A program made the position numbers and the translations under genes. Shown here in pieces: positions 7,997-15,891 of a stretch of DNA of 64,000 nt (positions are counted from its first letter, which is position 1; each line of letters starts with the position of its first letter). The stretch lies in contig JBDRLC010000019.1 of NCBI GenBank assembly GCA_043813305.1, positions 1 through 64,000 of the forward strand. The letters run 5' to 3'. The notes beneath the pieces are model-generated. The model had not been told where the DNA came from. It saw nothing but the letters and a program-made list of their open reading frames with translations, and did not search any database. This DNA comes from JAHIZC01 sp043813305. Lineage in GTDB: Bacteria > Omnitrophota > Gorgyraeia > Gygaellales > Profunditerraquicolaceae.

Positions 7997-8815
7997 ATGA
8001 GGCAATTAAGATCCAAGATTATTTCTAATATTAAAATCTCTTCCAAATATCATAAGTTAATATTTAAAGAGAATAGAATAGCAAATATTATTCAGCCTGC
8101 CCAGTTTTTGATGTTAAAGGTTACCGAGAGCAAAGAAATATTATTGAGAAGGCCTTTTAGTGTTCATCGCGCTATGGGTAAAAATATAGAGATTATCTAT
8201 GAAGTAGTTGGTAGGGGCACCGAAGCTTTAGCACATAGAAACAAAGGAGAATATTTGGATGTTATCGGACCGTTAGGTAATGGTTTTTCGATCATCGACT
8301 CTAGATCCTCAATTCTTGTGGCAGGAGGAATTGGTGTTGCGCCGCTTATGTTGCTTGCTAGCAAACTACAGGAGCGCAGACCGAAGACCAAACCCTGTCT
8401 GCCGGCAGGCAGGGATCTAAGACCACTTGTACTAATAGGAGCAAGGACGAAGAAAGAGATTCTCTGCGAGAAGGAATTTAAGAAGTTGGGCTACGAAGTT
8501 AAAATTTCTACTGACGACGGTTCCAAAGGCCTCAAGGGCAAGGTTACTGAGTTATTAAAGAGTATTTTACGAGTATCGAGTATCAAGCATCAAGCATCGA
8601 CAATTTACGCCTGCGGACCCCGTCCGATGTTAAAAGAGATCGGTAAGCTTGCAAAAAAATACAGAATTCCGGCTCAACTGTCATTGGAGGAACATCTGGC
8701 CTGCGGTATAGGGGCGTGTTTAGGTTGCGTGGTTAAGACAAAACAGGGTTATCAAAGAGTCTGTAAAGACGGCCCTGTGTTTAACGCGCAGGATTTAGTC
8801 TGGCAAGGAGGCTAA
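7997..8815 (+). CDS. pyrK: Dihydroorotate dehydrogenase B electron-transfer subunit
   Basis: A 272-aa FAD and [2Fe-2S] protein that passes electrons from PyrD to NAD+. Its FAD-binding barrel has the motif RRPFSVHRA (residues about 51-59), the NAD domain has AGGIGVAPLMLLA, and the C-terminal cluster motif is ACGIGACLGCVV followed by a fourth Cys in RVCKDGPVF. All four cluster cysteines are intact. Two dispersed repeats have inserted in frame: 8393-8414 encodes PCLPAGRD between beta strands, and 8570-8600 encodes LRVSSIKHQAS. Both fall in loop-like parts of the NAD domain, so function is probably kept. Its partner pyrD lies one gene downstream. Confidence 0.93.
   Translation: MRQLRSKIISNIKISSKYHKLIFKENRIANIIQPAQFLMLKVTESKEILLRRPFSVHRAMGKNIEIIYEVVGRGTEALAHRNKGEYLDVIGPLGNGFSIIDSRSSILVAGGIGVAPLMLLASKLQERRPKTKPCLPAGRDLRPLVLIGARTKKEILCEKEFKKLGYEVKISTDDGSKGLKGKVTELLKSILRVSSIKHQASTIYACGPRPMLKEIGKLAKKYRIPAQLSLEEHLACGIGACLGCVVKTKQGYQRVCKDGPVFNAQDLVWQGG
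8393..8414 (+). repeat. 22-bp palindromic repeat inserted in pyrK
   Basis: CCCTGTCTGCC followed by GGCAGGCAGGG is palindromic apart from one mismatch. It inserts in frame and encodes CLPAGR. It is the same family as the insert behind tRNA-Arg. Confidence 0.75.
8570..8600 (+). repeat. GAGTATC/AAGCATC direct-repeat element inside pyrK
   Basis: Two GAGTATC units are followed by two AAGCATC units in 31 bp, staying in frame and encoding RVSSIKHQAS. The composition is unlike the surrounding coding sequence, which suggests an inserted dispersed repeat. Confidence 0.6.
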
Positions 8816-8816
8816 A

Positions 8817-9176
8817 ATGACCCAGTTGATATATATTGCTTTAGGTTTAGTAGCAGGAATATTCAGCGGTATCTTTGGTATCGGAGGAGGGACGATTTTA
8901 ATTCCCGCGTTGGTATTCTTGTTCGGCCTGAGTCAGCACCAGGCACAGGGAACGACTCTGGCAATTCTGGTTCCTCCAATCGGGCTTTTAGCAGCTCTGC
9001 GTTATTACCAGAGCGGCAATGTAAAATTAGGCATAGCTGCGTTTATCTGCGTAGGGTTTTTTATCGGCGGCTTCATCGGCGCTCATTTTATCCAGGGGGT
9101 GCCGGATCCGCTGTTAAAAAGATTATTCGGAGTGTTTCTGCTTTGTATCGCATTGAGGATGATTATAACAAAATGA
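8817..9176 (+). CDS. Half-length TauE/SafE-family membrane protein
   Basis: A 119-aa membrane protein with about four transmembrane helices. The family signature is at the N terminus (GLVAGIFSGIFGIGGGTILIP) with the following QAQGTTLAIL segment. TauE/SafE proteins are sulfite, sulfoacetate or other anion exporters and usually have two such halves (about 250 aa), so this is a single-repeat form that would need to dimerise. It is embedded between pyrK and pyrD (ATGA overlap with pyrD), which suggests co-expression with pyrimidine synthesis, although its substrate cannot be read from sequence. Confidence 0.8.
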   Translation: MTQLIYIALGLVAGIFSGIFGIGGGTILIPALVFLFGLSQHQAQGTTLAILVPPIGLLAALRYYQSGNVKLGIAAFICVGFFIGGFIGAHFIQGVPDPLLKRLFGVFLLCIALRMIITK

Positions 9177-10102
9177 AGACCAATATAGGAAAGCTAAAAT
9201 TGAAGAATCCGGTAATGGTGGCATCAGGGACTTTTGGTTATGCCGAGGAGTTTAAGGACTTTGTAAATCTGGCGAAGCTGGGCGCAATCGTCACCAAGAC
9301 CATAACCTTAAAACCCAAATCGGGAAATCAGCCGCCGCGCACCTGCGAGACTCCAGCAGGGATGCTCAATTCTATCGGCCTGGAGAATCCCGGAATAGAA
9401 GCTTTTGTTAAAGAAAACTTACCTAAATTAAGGAAGATCGGAGCGCCGATCATCGTCAGTATATCTTCAGTGAAAAACCCCAGAGAATTTATAACGCTCG
9501 CTAATCGGTTAGATAGAATAAAAGAAGTTAGCGCAATTGAGCTGAATATTTCCTGTCCTAATATTAAAAACCTAGAACCTAGAACCTATAACCTAGCACC
9601 TAGATTAATTTCTCAGGACGCAAGAGCAACTTACAGGTTGGTTAAATCAGTGCGCAGGGTTACTAAAAAAACACTGATTACCAAGCTTTCACCGAATGTT
9701 ACTGACATAGTTGAGATTGCTCAAGCTGCCAAAAGGGGCGGCTCAGACGCAATAGCTTTAATAAATACAATAAGCGGGATGGGCATAGATGTAGATTCAC
9801 GCCAGGCAAAGCTCGCAGCAGTTACCGGCGGTTTAAGCGGCCCGGCGATCCGGCCAATTGCCATAAAGATGGTCTGGGAAGTCTATAATAAAGTTAAAAT
9901 ACCGGTTATCGGCATGGGTGGGATAATGGATTTGGAGAGTGCTCTAGAGTTTTTTATCGCCGGAGCAACTGCTATCAGTATAGGCACAGCCAATTTCATT
10001 AATCCGAAAGTTAGCATAGAGATCATTCAGGGATTAAATCGATATCTACGTAAGCATAGGATCAAGGATATTAAAAAACTTATCGGGAGCCTGAAGAGAT
10101 GA
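9173..10102 (+). CDS. pyrD: Dihydroorotate dehydrogenase B catalytic subunit
   Basis: A 309-aa class 1B enzyme that oxidises dihydroorotate to orotate with FMN and works with PyrK. I chose ATG 9173, which overlaps the previous stop as ATGA and gives MKTNIGKLKLKNPVMVASGT; an upstream TTG at 9143 would add residues foreign to the family. The catalytic-loop Cys is in NISCPNIK, FMN contacts lie in TKLSPNVTDI and in PVIGMGGI, and AISIGTAN closes the barrel. Directly after the catalytic Cys loop a 33-bp repeat insertion (9571-9603) encodes LEPRTYNLAPR and replaces the usual HGG..FG segment. Confidence 0.95.
   Translation: MKTNIGKLKLKNPVMVASGTFGYAEEFKDFVNLAKLGAIVTKTITLKPKSGNQPPRTCETPAGMLNSIGLENPGIEAFVKENLPKLRKIGAPIIVSISSVKNPREFITLANRLDRIKEVSAIELNISCPNIKNLEPRTYNLAPRLISQDARATYRLVKSVRRVTKKTLITKLSPNVTDIVEIAQAAKRGGSDAIALINTISGMGIDVDSRQAKLAAVTGGLSGPAIRPIAIKMVWEVYNKVKIPVIGMGGIMDLESALEFFIAGATAISIGTANFINPKVSIEIIQGLNRYLRKHRIKDIKKLIGSLKR
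9571..9603 (+). repeat. CCTAGAA/CCTAGCA direct-repeat element inside pyrD
   Basis: Four degenerate units of the form ACCTAGNACCT lie in tandem and keep the frame (NLEPRTYNLAPR). The same family, in inverted arrangement, occurs at 37468-37533 in an unrelated gene. Confidence 0.7.
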
Positions 10103-10785
10103 AGCGAAAAGCGCAAATTATTCTAGCGTTAGATGTTGATAATCTAAGGCAGGCAAAGTATTTTGTAAATAAACTCTATCCCACAATCAAGATATTTAAA
10201 GTCGGCTCCCAGCTTTTCACTGCCTGTGGCCCTAAGATAATTCAATTTATTAATAAAAAGGGAGCTAGGGTCTTCCTTGATTTAAAATTTAATGATATCC
10301 CTAATACCATGGTTAATGCAGCCAAAGAGGCAGTGAAATATAAGGTCGCAATGTTTACGGTGCATACGCTATCCGGCCCGACTGCGCTTAAAGAAGTGGC
10401 TAAGCTTTGTAAACATAGTAAAACAAAAGCAATCGCAGTTACAATACTCACCAGTATCTGTCAGCATTTTTTAAAGGATTTAGGGATAAAGAGAAAACTC
10501 TTTAGAGAAGTACTCTATCTTGCGGGAGTGGCTAAAAGATCCGGTTTAAGTGGTGTAGTCTGCTCTGTAGAAGAAGCTAGGATGGTCAGAAGGAAATTGG
10601 GTAAGAACTTTCTGATTATTACTCCTGGAATAAGGCCAAAGAGAACTAAAAGAGATGACCAGAAGAGAATTGCTACTGCCGAAGAAGCGGTTCAGGCAGG
10701 CAGTGATTATTTAGTTATCGGCAGGCCGATCTTAAACGCGAGAGATCCTTTATTAGTAGTAAGAGAAATACTACAATCTATATGA
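10099..10785 (+). CDS. pyrF: Orotidine 5'-phosphate decarboxylase
   Basis: A 228-aa TIM barrel that converts OMP to UMP, the last step of de novo UMP synthesis. It has ILALDVDN at the N terminus, the catalytic DxKxxD motif in FLDLKFNDIPNTM (residues about 58-70), the phosphate-binding ITPGIRP loop and the closing GSDYLVIGRPI motif. Its start overlaps the pyrD stop (ATGA), so translation is probably coupled. It ends the pyrimidine operon and is followed at once by a hairpin. Confidence 0.95.
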   Translation: MKRKAQIILALDVDNLRQAKYFVNKLYPTIKIFKVGSQLFTACGPKIIQFINKKGARVFLDLKFNDIPNTMVNAAKEAVKYKVAMFTVHTLSGPTALKEVAKLCKHSKTKAIAVTILTSICQHFLKDLGIKRKLFREVLYLAGVAKRSGLSGVVCSVEEARMVRRKLGKNFLIITPGIRPKRTKRDDQKRIATAEEAVQAGSDYLVIGRPILNARDPLLVVREILQSI

Positions 10786-10808
10786 TTTAGCGGCAGGACC
10801 CGCTAAAT
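10785..10808 (+). terminator. Hairpin after pyrF, probable terminator
   Basis: A perfect 9-bp stem, ATTTAGCGG/CCGCTAAAT, with a 6-nt loop starts at the last base of the pyrF stop. The T-tract behind it is weak (ACGTTTGCTTT), so termination may be partial. Confidence 0.6.
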
Positions 10809-10834
10809 ACGTTTGCTTTAGTAGATGAAATGAT

Positions 10835-10862
10835 TTGAATTTATAGGTAAATAGCATATAAT
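10835..10862 (+). promoter_or_regulatory. Sigma70-like promoter for the V-ATPase operon
   Basis: TTGAAT (10835-10840), a 16-nt spacer and TATAAT (10857-10862), 36 bp upstream of the chosen atpE start. It lies between the pyrF hairpin and the operon. Confidence 0.6.
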
Positions 10863-10897
10863 TAATATATTATAAATTTAAAGGATAGGTGATAGAC

Positions 10898-11494
10898 ATG
10901 GCAGAGCAGATCAAAGATTTGATCGAGAAGATTCAGCAGGATGGCCTTAAAGTAGCTGAGAATAATGCAAGGGCGATAGAGCAGCAGGCGAGGCAAAGGG
11001 CCGATGAGATTATCAGCAAAGCTAAAAAAAACGCAGAGAAGATTGTTACCGAAGGCAGGAGTGAAGTAGCCAGGATGGAGGAGAGCACCCGGGCCTCACT
11101 TCAGCAGGCAGGGAGAGATTTGATACTTAGCTTAAAGAAAGAGATTAATTCCATGCTGGATAAGCTGATTGAATTAAGCGCCGATGAAGTGCTCAAGCCC
11201 GAAGAGCTGTTTAAGATCATCACAGCGCTGATCAAGAATTATAAGGGTGAAAACAAAGAAAATATTATAATTTCGCTTAAGAAGGAAGACCTGAAGAAGT
11301 TAGAGAAGGGCTTATTAGCTGCACTTGGTAAAGCTGCTAAAAGAGGAGTGAACCTTAAGGCAGAGGATGATATCAGCGGCGGTTTTATCATCAGTTATGA
11401 CTTTGGCAAGTCGCACTTTGATTTTACGGATAGAGCTTTAAGCGAATACATCGGCACATCCCTTAAGCCGAAATTAAAAGAGATACTGAAATAA
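10898..11494 (+). CDS. atpE: V-type ATP synthase subunit E
   Basis: A 198-aa peripheral-stalk subunit. The N-terminal half (residues 1-110) is a long charged helix rich in Ala, Glu, Lys and Arg that would form a coiled coil. The C-terminal part has the mixed alpha/beta end typical of subunit E (VNLKAEDDISGGFIIS). I prefer ATG 10898, with AGGTGA five bases upstream, over GTG 10889. It opens a tightly packed operon: its stop overlaps the next start by one base. Subunit G, its usual stalk partner, is not encoded nearby. Confidence 0.85.
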   Translation: MAEQIKDLIEKIQQDGLKVAENNARAIEQQARQRADEIISKAKKNAEKIVTEGRSEVARMEESTRASLQQAGRDLILSLKKEINSMLDKLIELSADEVLKPEELFKIITALIKNYKGENKENIIISLKKEDLKKLEKGLLAALGKAAKRGVNLKAEDDISGGFIISYDFGKSHFDFTDRALSEYIGTSLKPKLKEILK

Positions 11495-12012
11495 TGCCCA
11501 CTTTTTATACCTACTTAATCTCAAGCCTCCCGATGCTTCATTTTGGGGCAAAACCGCCATTTGCATTTGATAAATTTCTGGAGATCTGCCAAGATAAAAT
11601 TCCTCAAGAAGAGATTGATATTATTAAGCAGGCTTGTTTTGGATTGGATTATCAAGCCCCCCGGCCTACTTTAGGAGAATGGTATGTCTTTGATACCGCG
11701 TTAAGAAATGAGTTAGTCAAGATAAGAGCAGCTCATAAACACATAGATCCGCTGAAATATATTCGCACAGATGAATACTCTTCGCCATCTATTGCTCATA
11801 TCGCAAGCAGCGCGTATAGAACCCTCTCGGTCTTAGAGTCTGAGCGCATACTCGATCAGGCGAGATGGCAGAGATTAGATGAATTAAGTTTGGGCCACTA
11901 TTTTGATCTGGATTTTTTAATCATCTATGCGCTCAAACTGCAGATTTTAGAGCGTTGGGAGAGAATTAATAGGGCTGATAAGTCTCAGCTAATTAGCGGG
12001 GTATTAAGTTAA
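11494..12012 (+). CDS. V-ATPase-associated DUF2764-like protein
   Basis: A 172-aa soluble helical protein between subunits E and A. It starts MPTFYTYLISSLPMLHFG and has the SLPML and FD..L features of the DUF2764-type protein found at this place in chlamydial and spirochaetal V-ATPase operons (for example between chlamydial atpE and atpA). Its exact job is unproven. Since genes for subunits C/d and F are missing from this operon, it may replace the central-stalk socket (C/d) function; that is an inference from gene order. It starts on a TAATG overlap with atpE. Confidence 0.7.
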   Translation: MPTFYTYLISSLPMLHFGAKPPFAFDKFLEICQDKIPQEEIDIIKQACFGLDYQAPRPTLGEWYVFDTALRNELVKIRAAHKHIDPLKYIRTDEYSSPSIAHIASSAYRTLSVLESERILDQARWQRLDELSLGHYFDLDFLIIYALKLQILERWERINRADKSQLISGVLS

Positions 12013-12013
12013 G

Positions 12014-13759
12014 ATGCCAGCAAAGAGAAGAGGGCGTATAGTTAAGATCAGCGGCAACATGGTGATGGTGGAGACTGATGATTTCATCGTCCAGAACGAA
12101 GTCGCCTATATCCTGCATGGCCAGGAGCGCCTTAAGTGCGAAGTCATCCGCGTCAGAGGCAATAGAGCAGAGACTCAGGTTTTTGAAAATACCGCAGGTC
12201 TTAGGATCGGAGAATCAGTGGAATTTACCGATGAGCTGCTTTCGGTTGAGCTTGGCCCCGGGCTCTTGGGCCAGATATTCGACGGATTGCAGAATCCTCT
12301 TCCCGAGGTAGCCAAAAAATGCGGTTTCTTTTTAAAGCGCGGTATTTATTTAGAGGCCCTGCCTGATGGATCGGAGTGGAAATTCACCCCTATTGCAAAA
12401 ATCGGGCAGAGGTTACGCGCAGGAGGAAAGTTAGGGTTTGTCCCGGAGAAGGTATTTAAACATTACATTATGGTGCCTTTTGCACTGCAGGGCATTCTGG
12501 AAGTTGTCAGCATTGCAGGGCCTGGAAAATATAATCTAAAGCATCCGATCGCTAAATTAAAAGATCAAGATGGAAAACTGCATGAAGCATTTTTGCAGCA
12601 GATCTGGCCGATTAAGGTGCCGATTAGAGCATATTCCGAGAAATTAAAACCAAGAGAAACCTTAGTGACTAAAATGCGCTTGATTGATTCGCTCTTTCCG
12701 GTTTCCCGCGGAGGTACTTATTGTATCCCCGGACCATTTGGTTCAGGTAAAACCGTGCTGCAACAATTAACCAGCCGTCATGCAGAGGTCGATATAGTGA
12801 TTATTGCTGCCTGCGGTGAGCGCGCAGGCGAGGCGGTTGAGACATTAAAGACATTTCCCGAGTTAACTGATCCGCGTACAGGTAAACCATTGATTGACCG
12901 CACGGTGATTATGGTCAATACCAGCGCTATGCCGGTAGCTTCCAGAGAATCCGGTGTTTATACTGCGGTTACGATCGCAGAGTATTACCGTCAGATGGGG
13001 TTGAATGTTTTATTGTTGGCGGATTCAACTTCCCGCTGGGCGCAGGCAATGCGGGAGATGTCCGGCAGGCTTGAAGAGATTCCCGGAGAAGAGGCATTCC
13101 CTGCATACCTTGAATCACGCATTGCTTCATTCTATGAAAGGGCAGGTATAGTAAGATTGCATGATGGCTCAATTGGTTCTGTGACTATCGGTGGGACAAT
13201 CAGCCCTGCCGGCGGCAATTTTGAAGAGCCGGTAACTCAGGCAACCTTAAAAGTAGTCGGTGCTTTTCACGGCCTCTCCCGCGACCGCTCTGATGCCCGT
13301 CGTTATCCGGCAATCGACCCCTTGATCAGCTGGAGTAAATATCAAAGCTTTATTGATCCGGTGCAGATGCAAAGGGGCCATCAGATCTTACATCAGAGCA
13401 ATGAGGTTGTCCAGATGATGAAGGTGATCGGAGAAGAAGGTACATCTTTAAGAGATTTCATCACATATCTTAAGGGGGAATTCTTTGATTTCATATATTT
13501 GCAGCAGAATGCCTATGATCCGGTTGATGAGTCAAGTAGCGCAGAGAGACAAAAATACGTCTTTAATTTTATCTATCAGATTTTAGAATCAGATTTTGAT
13601 TTTGATAACAAAGATCAGGCGCGGTACTTCTTCCAGGGTTTAAGACAGAATTTCCGCGGATGGAATTCCGCTGCCTGGCAGTCTTTAGAGTTTAAAGAGA
13701 TTGAAAAAGAGATTACAGCTACAGTAGAAGAGAGAAAAGTCAAGGATTCAAATGCGTAA
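12014..13759 (+). CDS. atpA: V-type ATP synthase catalytic subunit A
   Basis: A 581-aa nucleotide-hydrolysing subunit of V1. Visible are the N-terminal beta barrel (GRIVKISGNMVMVE), the subunit-A-specific bulge region, the Walker A motif PGPFGSGKTVLQQ (near residues 239-251), GERAGEAVETLKTFPEL, the Walker B region VLLLADSTSRWAQAMRE and SGRLEEIPGEEAFPAYL. Length and motifs are normal. It drives ATP-dependent ion pumping, or works in reverse. It is followed by atpB with an 8-nt overlap. Confidence 0.97.
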   Translation: MPAKRRGRIVKISGNMVMVETDDFIVQNEVAYILHGQERLKCEVIRVRGNRAETQVFENTAGLRIGESVEFTDELLSVELGPGLLGQIFDGLQNPLPEVAKKCGFFLKRGIYLEALPDGSEWKFTPIAKIGQRLRAGGKLGFVPEKVFKHYIMVPFALQGILEVVSIAGPGKYNLKHPIAKLKDQDGKLHEAFLQQIWPIKVPIRAYSEKLKPRETLVTKMRLIDSLFPVSRGGTYCIPGPFGSGKTVLQQLTSRHAEVDIVIIAACGERAGEAVETLKTFPELTDPRTGKPLIDRTVIMVNTSAMPVASRESGVYTAVTIAEYYRQMGLNVLLLADSTSRWAQAMREMSGRLEEIPGEEAFPAYLESRIASFYERAGIVRLHDGSIGSVTIGGTISPAGGNFEEPVTQATLKVVGAFHGLSRDRSDARRYPAIDPLISWSKYQSFIDPVQMQRGHQILHQSNEVVQMMKVIGEEGTSLRDFITYLKGEFFDFIYLQQNAYDPVDESSSAERQKYVFNFIYQILESDFDFDNKDQARYFFQGLRQNFRGWNSAAWQSLEFKEIEKEITATVEERKVKDSNA

Positions 13760-15044
13760 AGTCTACACCAATATTATTCAGATCGCCGGAGATGTAATCA
13801 CCGTTGAAGCTGATGGTATAGGATATATGGATATCGCCGAGGTTTCAACTAGGCAGGGGGTATCCTTAGCCCAGGCTATACGCTTAGATGGCAAAAGAGT
13901 ATCACTGCAGGTCTTTGCCGGAAGCAGGGGAATTTCTACCCAAGATAAGGTGCGTTTTCTCGGGCACCCCATGCGCATAGCCAGCGGAGATAATCTGCTG
14001 GGCAGGATCTTTAATGGCAGCGGCCATCCTTTAGATAAAGGGCCGATCTTATCGCAGAATATGATCGATATCGGCGGACCTCCGGTTAATCCGGTAAAAA
14101 GAATCATTCCCAATAAAATGGTGCATACCGGGATACCGATGATCGATGTTTTTAATTCATTGGTGGAGTCGCAGAAATTACCGATATTCTCCATAGCCGG
14201 AGAACCTTATAATGAATTATTAGCCCGGATTGCTATTCAGGCAGAAGTAGATATTATTATTTTAGGCGGAATGGGTTTAAAATATGATGATTACTTATTT
14301 TTTAGAGAAACGCTAGAGAAGCGTGGAGCGTTATCCCGCTCGATATTCTTTATTCATACGGCTTCCGATCCGACGGTGGAATGTCTTTTAGTGCCTGATA
14401 TTAGTTTAGCCGCGGCAGAAGAATTTGCTTTAAGAGGTAAACGCGTTTTAGTCCTACTAAGCGATATGACTAATTTCGCCGATGCTTTAAAGGAGATATC
14501 GATTACTATGGAGCAGGTGCCCTCTAACCGCGGATACCCCGGTGATCTTTATACACAATTGGCCCAGCGCTATGAAAAAGCAGTTGACTTTAATACCGCC
14601 GGCTCAATCACCATACTCGCTGCAACCACCATGCCCGGGGATGATGTCACTCATCCGGTTACGGATAATACCGGTTATATTACCGAAGGTCAATTCTATC
14701 TTAAAGGTAAAGTAATCGAACCATTCGGTTCCCTGAGCCGTTTAAAACAACAGGTCAACGGTAATACCCGTTCGGATCATCGTGTAATCATGAATACGAT
14801 GATACAGTTGTTCGCTAGTTATCGCGAAAGCCTGGAAAAACAATCAATGGGTTTTCAGATGAGCTCCTGGGATAAAAAACTGCTTAAATACGGAAAGATC
14901 TTCGAGAAAGAGATGATGTCCTTAGAGGTTAATATTCCTCTTGAGAAGGCGCTAGACTTAGGCTGGCGGATCTTAGCGGATTGTTTTACTTCCGAGGAGA
15001 CGGGGATAAAGAAGTCTTTGATCGAAAAATACTGGCCCCGTTAG
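13752..15044 (+). CDS. atpB: V-type ATP synthase subunit B
   Basis: A 430-aa non-catalytic partner of subunit A. It lacks a Walker A loop, as expected, and shows GLLGRIFNGSGHPLDKGP, a subunit B-type SLVESQKLPIFSIAG segment, VLVLLSDMTNFADALKE and MEQVPSNRGYPGDLYTQLAQ with the arginine that reaches into the A-subunit site. Its TAG stop (15042-15044) lies inside the left arm of a large inverted repeat (15035-15098), so ribosomes would have to open this structure to finish the gene. Confidence 0.96.
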   Translation: MRKVYTNIIQIAGDVITVEADGIGYMDIAEVSTRQGVSLAQAIRLDGKRVSLQVFAGSRGISTQDKVRFLGHPMRIASGDNLLGRIFNGSGHPLDKGPILSQNMIDIGGPPVNPVKRIIPNKMVHTGIPMIDVFNSLVESQKLPIFSIAGEPYNELLARIAIQAEVDIIILGGMGLKYDDYLFFRETLEKRGALSRSIFFIHTASDPTVECLLVPDISLAAAEEFALRGKRVLVLLSDMTNFADALKEISITMEQVPSNRGYPGDLYTQLAQRYEKAVDFNTAGSITILAATTMPGDDVTHPVTDNTGYITEGQFYLKGKVIEPFGSLSRLKQQVNGNTRSDHRVIMNTMIQLFASYRESLEKQSMGFQMSSWDKKLLKYGKIFEKEMMSLEVNIPLEKALDLGWRILADCFTSEETGIKKSLIEKYWPR

Positions 15045-15098
15045 AAGTCCGCACCAAAGGTGCGGCAGTCGCCTTTGGCGCCTTACTTCTAACGGGGC
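15035..15098 (+). repeat. Large structured inverted repeat between atpB and atpD
   Basis: The outer stem is a perfect 14 bp (GCCCCGTTAGAAGT at 15035-15048, ACTTCTAACGGGGC at 15085-15098). Inside it lie CCGCACC-AAA-GGTGCGG and a small CGCC..GGCG hairpin, so the transcript can fold as a three-way junction. It contains the atpB stop codon and has no T-tract. Confidence 0.85.
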
Positions 15099-15114
15099 TG
15101 GCCGAAGAAATAGA

Positions 15115-15732
15115 ATGACAAAAATCAAACTTACTAAAGGTGAGTTAAAGAGGCAACGGGATGCCTTGGTGCAATATCAGAGGTACCTGCCTACTTTACA
15201 GCTTAAGAAACAGCAGTTGCAGATGGAAATTCTGCAGCAATCGCAGGCCTTAGAGAGCATAAGACAAAAGCAAGCTGCGAAAAGAAATGAGATTGAGCGT
15301 TGGGCAGGGTTGCTCTCTGATAGAGGAGTTGATCTTAAGCCTTGGGTTAAGCCCGAAGATATATTTTCTAGCGCAAGAAATATCGCCGGAGTGGATTTGC
15401 CTATTTTTGAGCGCGTAGATTTTAAAGTTGCGGAATACGACTTATTTATTATGCCTTTATGGGTGGACCTGGGCCTGGAAGCGTTGAAGGCGTTAGTTAG
15501 CCTTCGCGAAGAGATAAAAGTAATCTTAAAAGGAATAGAGGTTTTAAGAGGCGAATTACGCATTACTACTCAACGGGTTAACCTCTTTGAGAAAGTTAAG
15601 ATCCCCGAAGCCAAAGAAGCAATACGTTTGATTAAGATTTATATCGGTGATCAGATGACCAATGCCGTAGGCAGATGTAAGATAGCAAAGAGGAAGATCG
15701 AAGCTTTAGAGTTAAGTGAAGCCATAGCTTAG
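15115..15732 (+). CDS. atpD: V-type ATP synthase subunit D
   Basis: A 205-aa central-shaft subunit that couples rotation to catalysis. It is made of long N- and C-terminal helices (MTKIKLTKGELKRQRDALVQ.., and a C-terminal FEKVKIPEAKEAIRLIKIYI) that would form the antiparallel shaft coiled coil. The KLTKGELKRQ start is close to the family's usual KLTKxxLxxL start. It sits between two structured spacers, 70 nt after atpB and 159 nt before atpI. Confidence 0.9.
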   Translation: MTKIKLTKGELKRQRDALVQYQRYLPTLQLKKQQLQMEILQQSQALESIRQKQAAKRNEIERWAGLLSDRGVDLKPWVKPEDIFSSARNIAGVDLPIFERVDFKVAEYDLFIMPLWVDLGLEALKALVSLREEIKVILKGIEVLRGELRITTQRVNLFEKVKIPEAKEAIRLIKIYIGDQMTNAVGRCKIAKRKIEALELSEAIA

Positions 15733-15762
15733 CGAACGATAGTGAAACTAAGCTATTCGGCT
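15720..15762 (+). repeat. Hairpin 1 of the atpD-atpI spacer
   Basis: ATAGCTTAG (15724-15732) pairs perfectly with CTAAGCTAT (15748-15756), and AGCC/GGCT extend the stem after a 2-nt bulge. It includes the atpD stop codon. Confidence 0.75.
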
Positions 15763-15768
15763 GAACTT

Positions 15769-15823
15769 ACCCCCACACCAATTGGGAATTCAAGCTTCGT
15801 TATTGACCAATTGGTGTGGGGGT
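15769..15823 (+). repeat. Hairpin 2 of the atpD-atpI spacer (17-bp perfect stem)
   Basis: ACCCCCACACCAATTGG (15769-15785) and CCAATTGGTGTGGGGGT (15807-15823) are exact reverse complements around a 21-nt loop. There is no U-run after it, so it is not a typical terminator. Confidence 0.9.
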
Positions 15824-15830
15824 CAAAATC

Positions 15831-15873
15831 GCCCAAACAACTTACGTTCAGTATCATTCCGTAAGTTGTGGGC
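15831..15873 (+). repeat. Hairpin 3 of the atpD-atpI spacer
   Basis: ACAACTTACG (15837-15846) pairs with CGTAAGTTGT (15860-15869), and GCCC/GGGC extend it after a 2-nt bulge. It ends 19 nt before the atpI start, just upstream of the GAGGTGG ribosome-binding site. Confidence 0.85.
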
Positions 15874-15891
15874 TCATTTGAGGTGGTTTAG

